Below, one piece after another: positions 12,684 to 13,364 of a stretch of 13,364 bases of DNA. The number at the start of each line of letters is the position of its first letter. The first letter of the stretch is position 1. The notes beneath the pieces were generated by a model. The model made no database searches. It was given only the letters and a program-made list of their open reading frames with translations, and was not told the origin of the DNA. Source of the stretch: Candidatus Luteimonas excrementigallinarum (GTDB taxonomy: Bacteria; Pseudomonadota; Gammaproteobacteria; Xanthomonadales; Xanthomonadaceae); contig DXCY01000073.1 of the NCBI GenBank assembly GCA_019115725.1, positions 1 to 13,364 on the forward strand, in the 5' to 3' direction. A program made the translations under genes and the position numbers.

Positions 12684-13364
12684 ATGAATCGCATCTACCG
12701 CAAGGTCTGGAACAAGTCGCTGGGTCAACTGGTTGTCGCTTCGGAGCTGGCCGCGAGCGACAGCCCCGGCGTTCGCGGCGAGGGTGGCAGCGGCGCCCTG
12801 CAGCCCAGGCTGCTGGCCGTGGCGATGAGCGTGCTGCTGTTCGGCATGTCCGCCCCGATGGCGCTGGCCCAGTCGGTGGAAGTGGGCGGCAATGTGGACT
12901 GCACGGTGGATGATCCGGCCGTAGCCGCCGAGTGCGCGGTGGCGGGTAGCGCGGATGCTTCGGGTGCCAATGCCATCGCAGTAGGCGCCCAGAGCACGGC
13001 TTCCGGGGTGAATTCAATTGCCCTGGGCCACGGCGCCGAGGCTGCGGCCGCCCGCTCCACGGCGATTGGCAACGAAGCAGCGGCTACCGGGGCCTACGAC
13101 ATCGCCATCGGCAACAACGCGCGTACCGAAGGCTCATACGGCGGGGTGGCGATCGGCGGCGGCATGCCTGGCGACACGACGCGCCAGAACCGCGCAGGCC
13201 AGTTCGGCACCGCGGTGGGCTTCGCCGCCCAGGCGCGCAACGTCGGCAGCACTGCGCTGGGCGGGTACGCGAACACGGGTGAGGAGGCCGATGCGCTGTA
13301 CGGAACGGCCATCGGCTACCGCGCCTTCGCCAGCGGCGACGTGGCGGTGGCGCTGGGTACCTTC
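12684..13364 (+). CDS. Trimeric autotransporter adhesin, YadA-like (partial)
   Basis: The first 227 codons are present and the frame is open to the right edge. The start MNRIYRKVWNKSLGQLVVAS is the extended signal peptide region (ESPR) of large autotransporters, followed by a Gly/Ser-rich stretch, a hydrophobic core (43-61) and cleavage likely after Ala-Leu-Ala62. The mature part has a Cys pair (about residues 71 and 82) and then YadA-head repeats: NAIAVGAQSTASG, NSIALGHGAEA, STAIGNEAAATG, DIAIGNNARTEG, then VAIGGG, TAVGFAAQA, STALGGYANTG, TAIGYRAFASG. These 13-15-residue units stack as a left-handed beta-roll in trimers. The stalk and the C-terminal membrane anchor lie outside the window. 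The product should be exported by Sec and anchored in the outer membrane, serving adhesion or biofilm formation. AAGGGG lies 9 nt before the ATG. Confidence 0.93.
   Translation, partial: MNRIYRKVWNKSLGQLVVASELAASDSPGVRGEGGSGALQPRLLAVAMSVLLFGMSAPMALAQSVEVGGNVDCTVDDPAVAAECAVAGSADASGANAIAVGAQSTASGVNSIALGHGAEAAAARSTAIGNEAAATGAYDIAIGNNARTEGSYGGVAIGGGMPGDTTRQNRAGQFGTAVGFAAQARNVGSTALGGYANTGEEADALYGTAIGYRAFASGDVAVALGTF

Overview
The window looks like chromosomal DNA of a Xanthomonadaceae bacterium, most likely Stenotrophomonas or a close relative (inference). The reasons are high GC, the xerD-dsbC gene order seen in many gammaproteobacteria, a 1295-residue proteobacterial-type PurL, two tandem four-cysteine type IV pilins beside pilB, and ten copies of a 24-bp palindrome that starts with GTAG, which fits the GTAG-ended REP elements (SMAG) described in Stenotrophomonas maltophilia.

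Layout. (1) 1-1200, minus strand: a minor-pilin operon with three prepilin-like genes that overlap end to end (PilE-like, FimT/GspH-like, and a PilV-like one cut by the left edge). (2) 1239-1287: an inverted pair of REP elements. (3) 1318-4230, minus strand: the pilus motor ATPase gene pilB, a pilin gene directly upstream of it, a strong terminator, and a second paralogous pilin gene. Each of the three pilin transcription units has a sigma-54 (-24/-12) promoter match. (4) 4558-5031, minus strand: a small RDD-family membrane protein. (5) 5186-5939: a HigB-HigA toxin-antitoxin operon (minus strand) bracketed by 44-nt direct repeats that contain REPs. (6) 5971-8073, plus strand: xerD and dsbC, separated by a REP-rich array. 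(7) 8119-12223, plus strand: a 24-bp tandem repeat, the purL promoter, purL and its terminator. (8) 12224-13364: a roughly 460-bp non-coding leader full of inverted repeats, with a terminator-like hairpin just upstream of the start of a trimeric autotransporter adhesin gene that runs off the right edge.

The two ends are about surface attachment: type IV pili on the left and a YadA-like adhesin on the right. The middle is housekeeping: chromosome dimer resolution (XerD), periplasmic disulfide isomerisation (DsbC) and purine synthesis (PurL). pilC and pilD, often next to pilB in this group, are absent from this window. The PilS/PilR regulators expected to drive the sigma-54 promoters are also not here.

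I see no clearly new multi-gene defence or metabolic system. The least ordinary signals are the three matched sigma-54 promoters on separate pilin units, the toxin-antitoxin module inside REP direct repeats, two genes whose stop codon is the GTAG end of a REP, the composite REP array before dsbC, and the structured leader of the adhesin gene with a CRP/Clp-like site and a possible attenuator.
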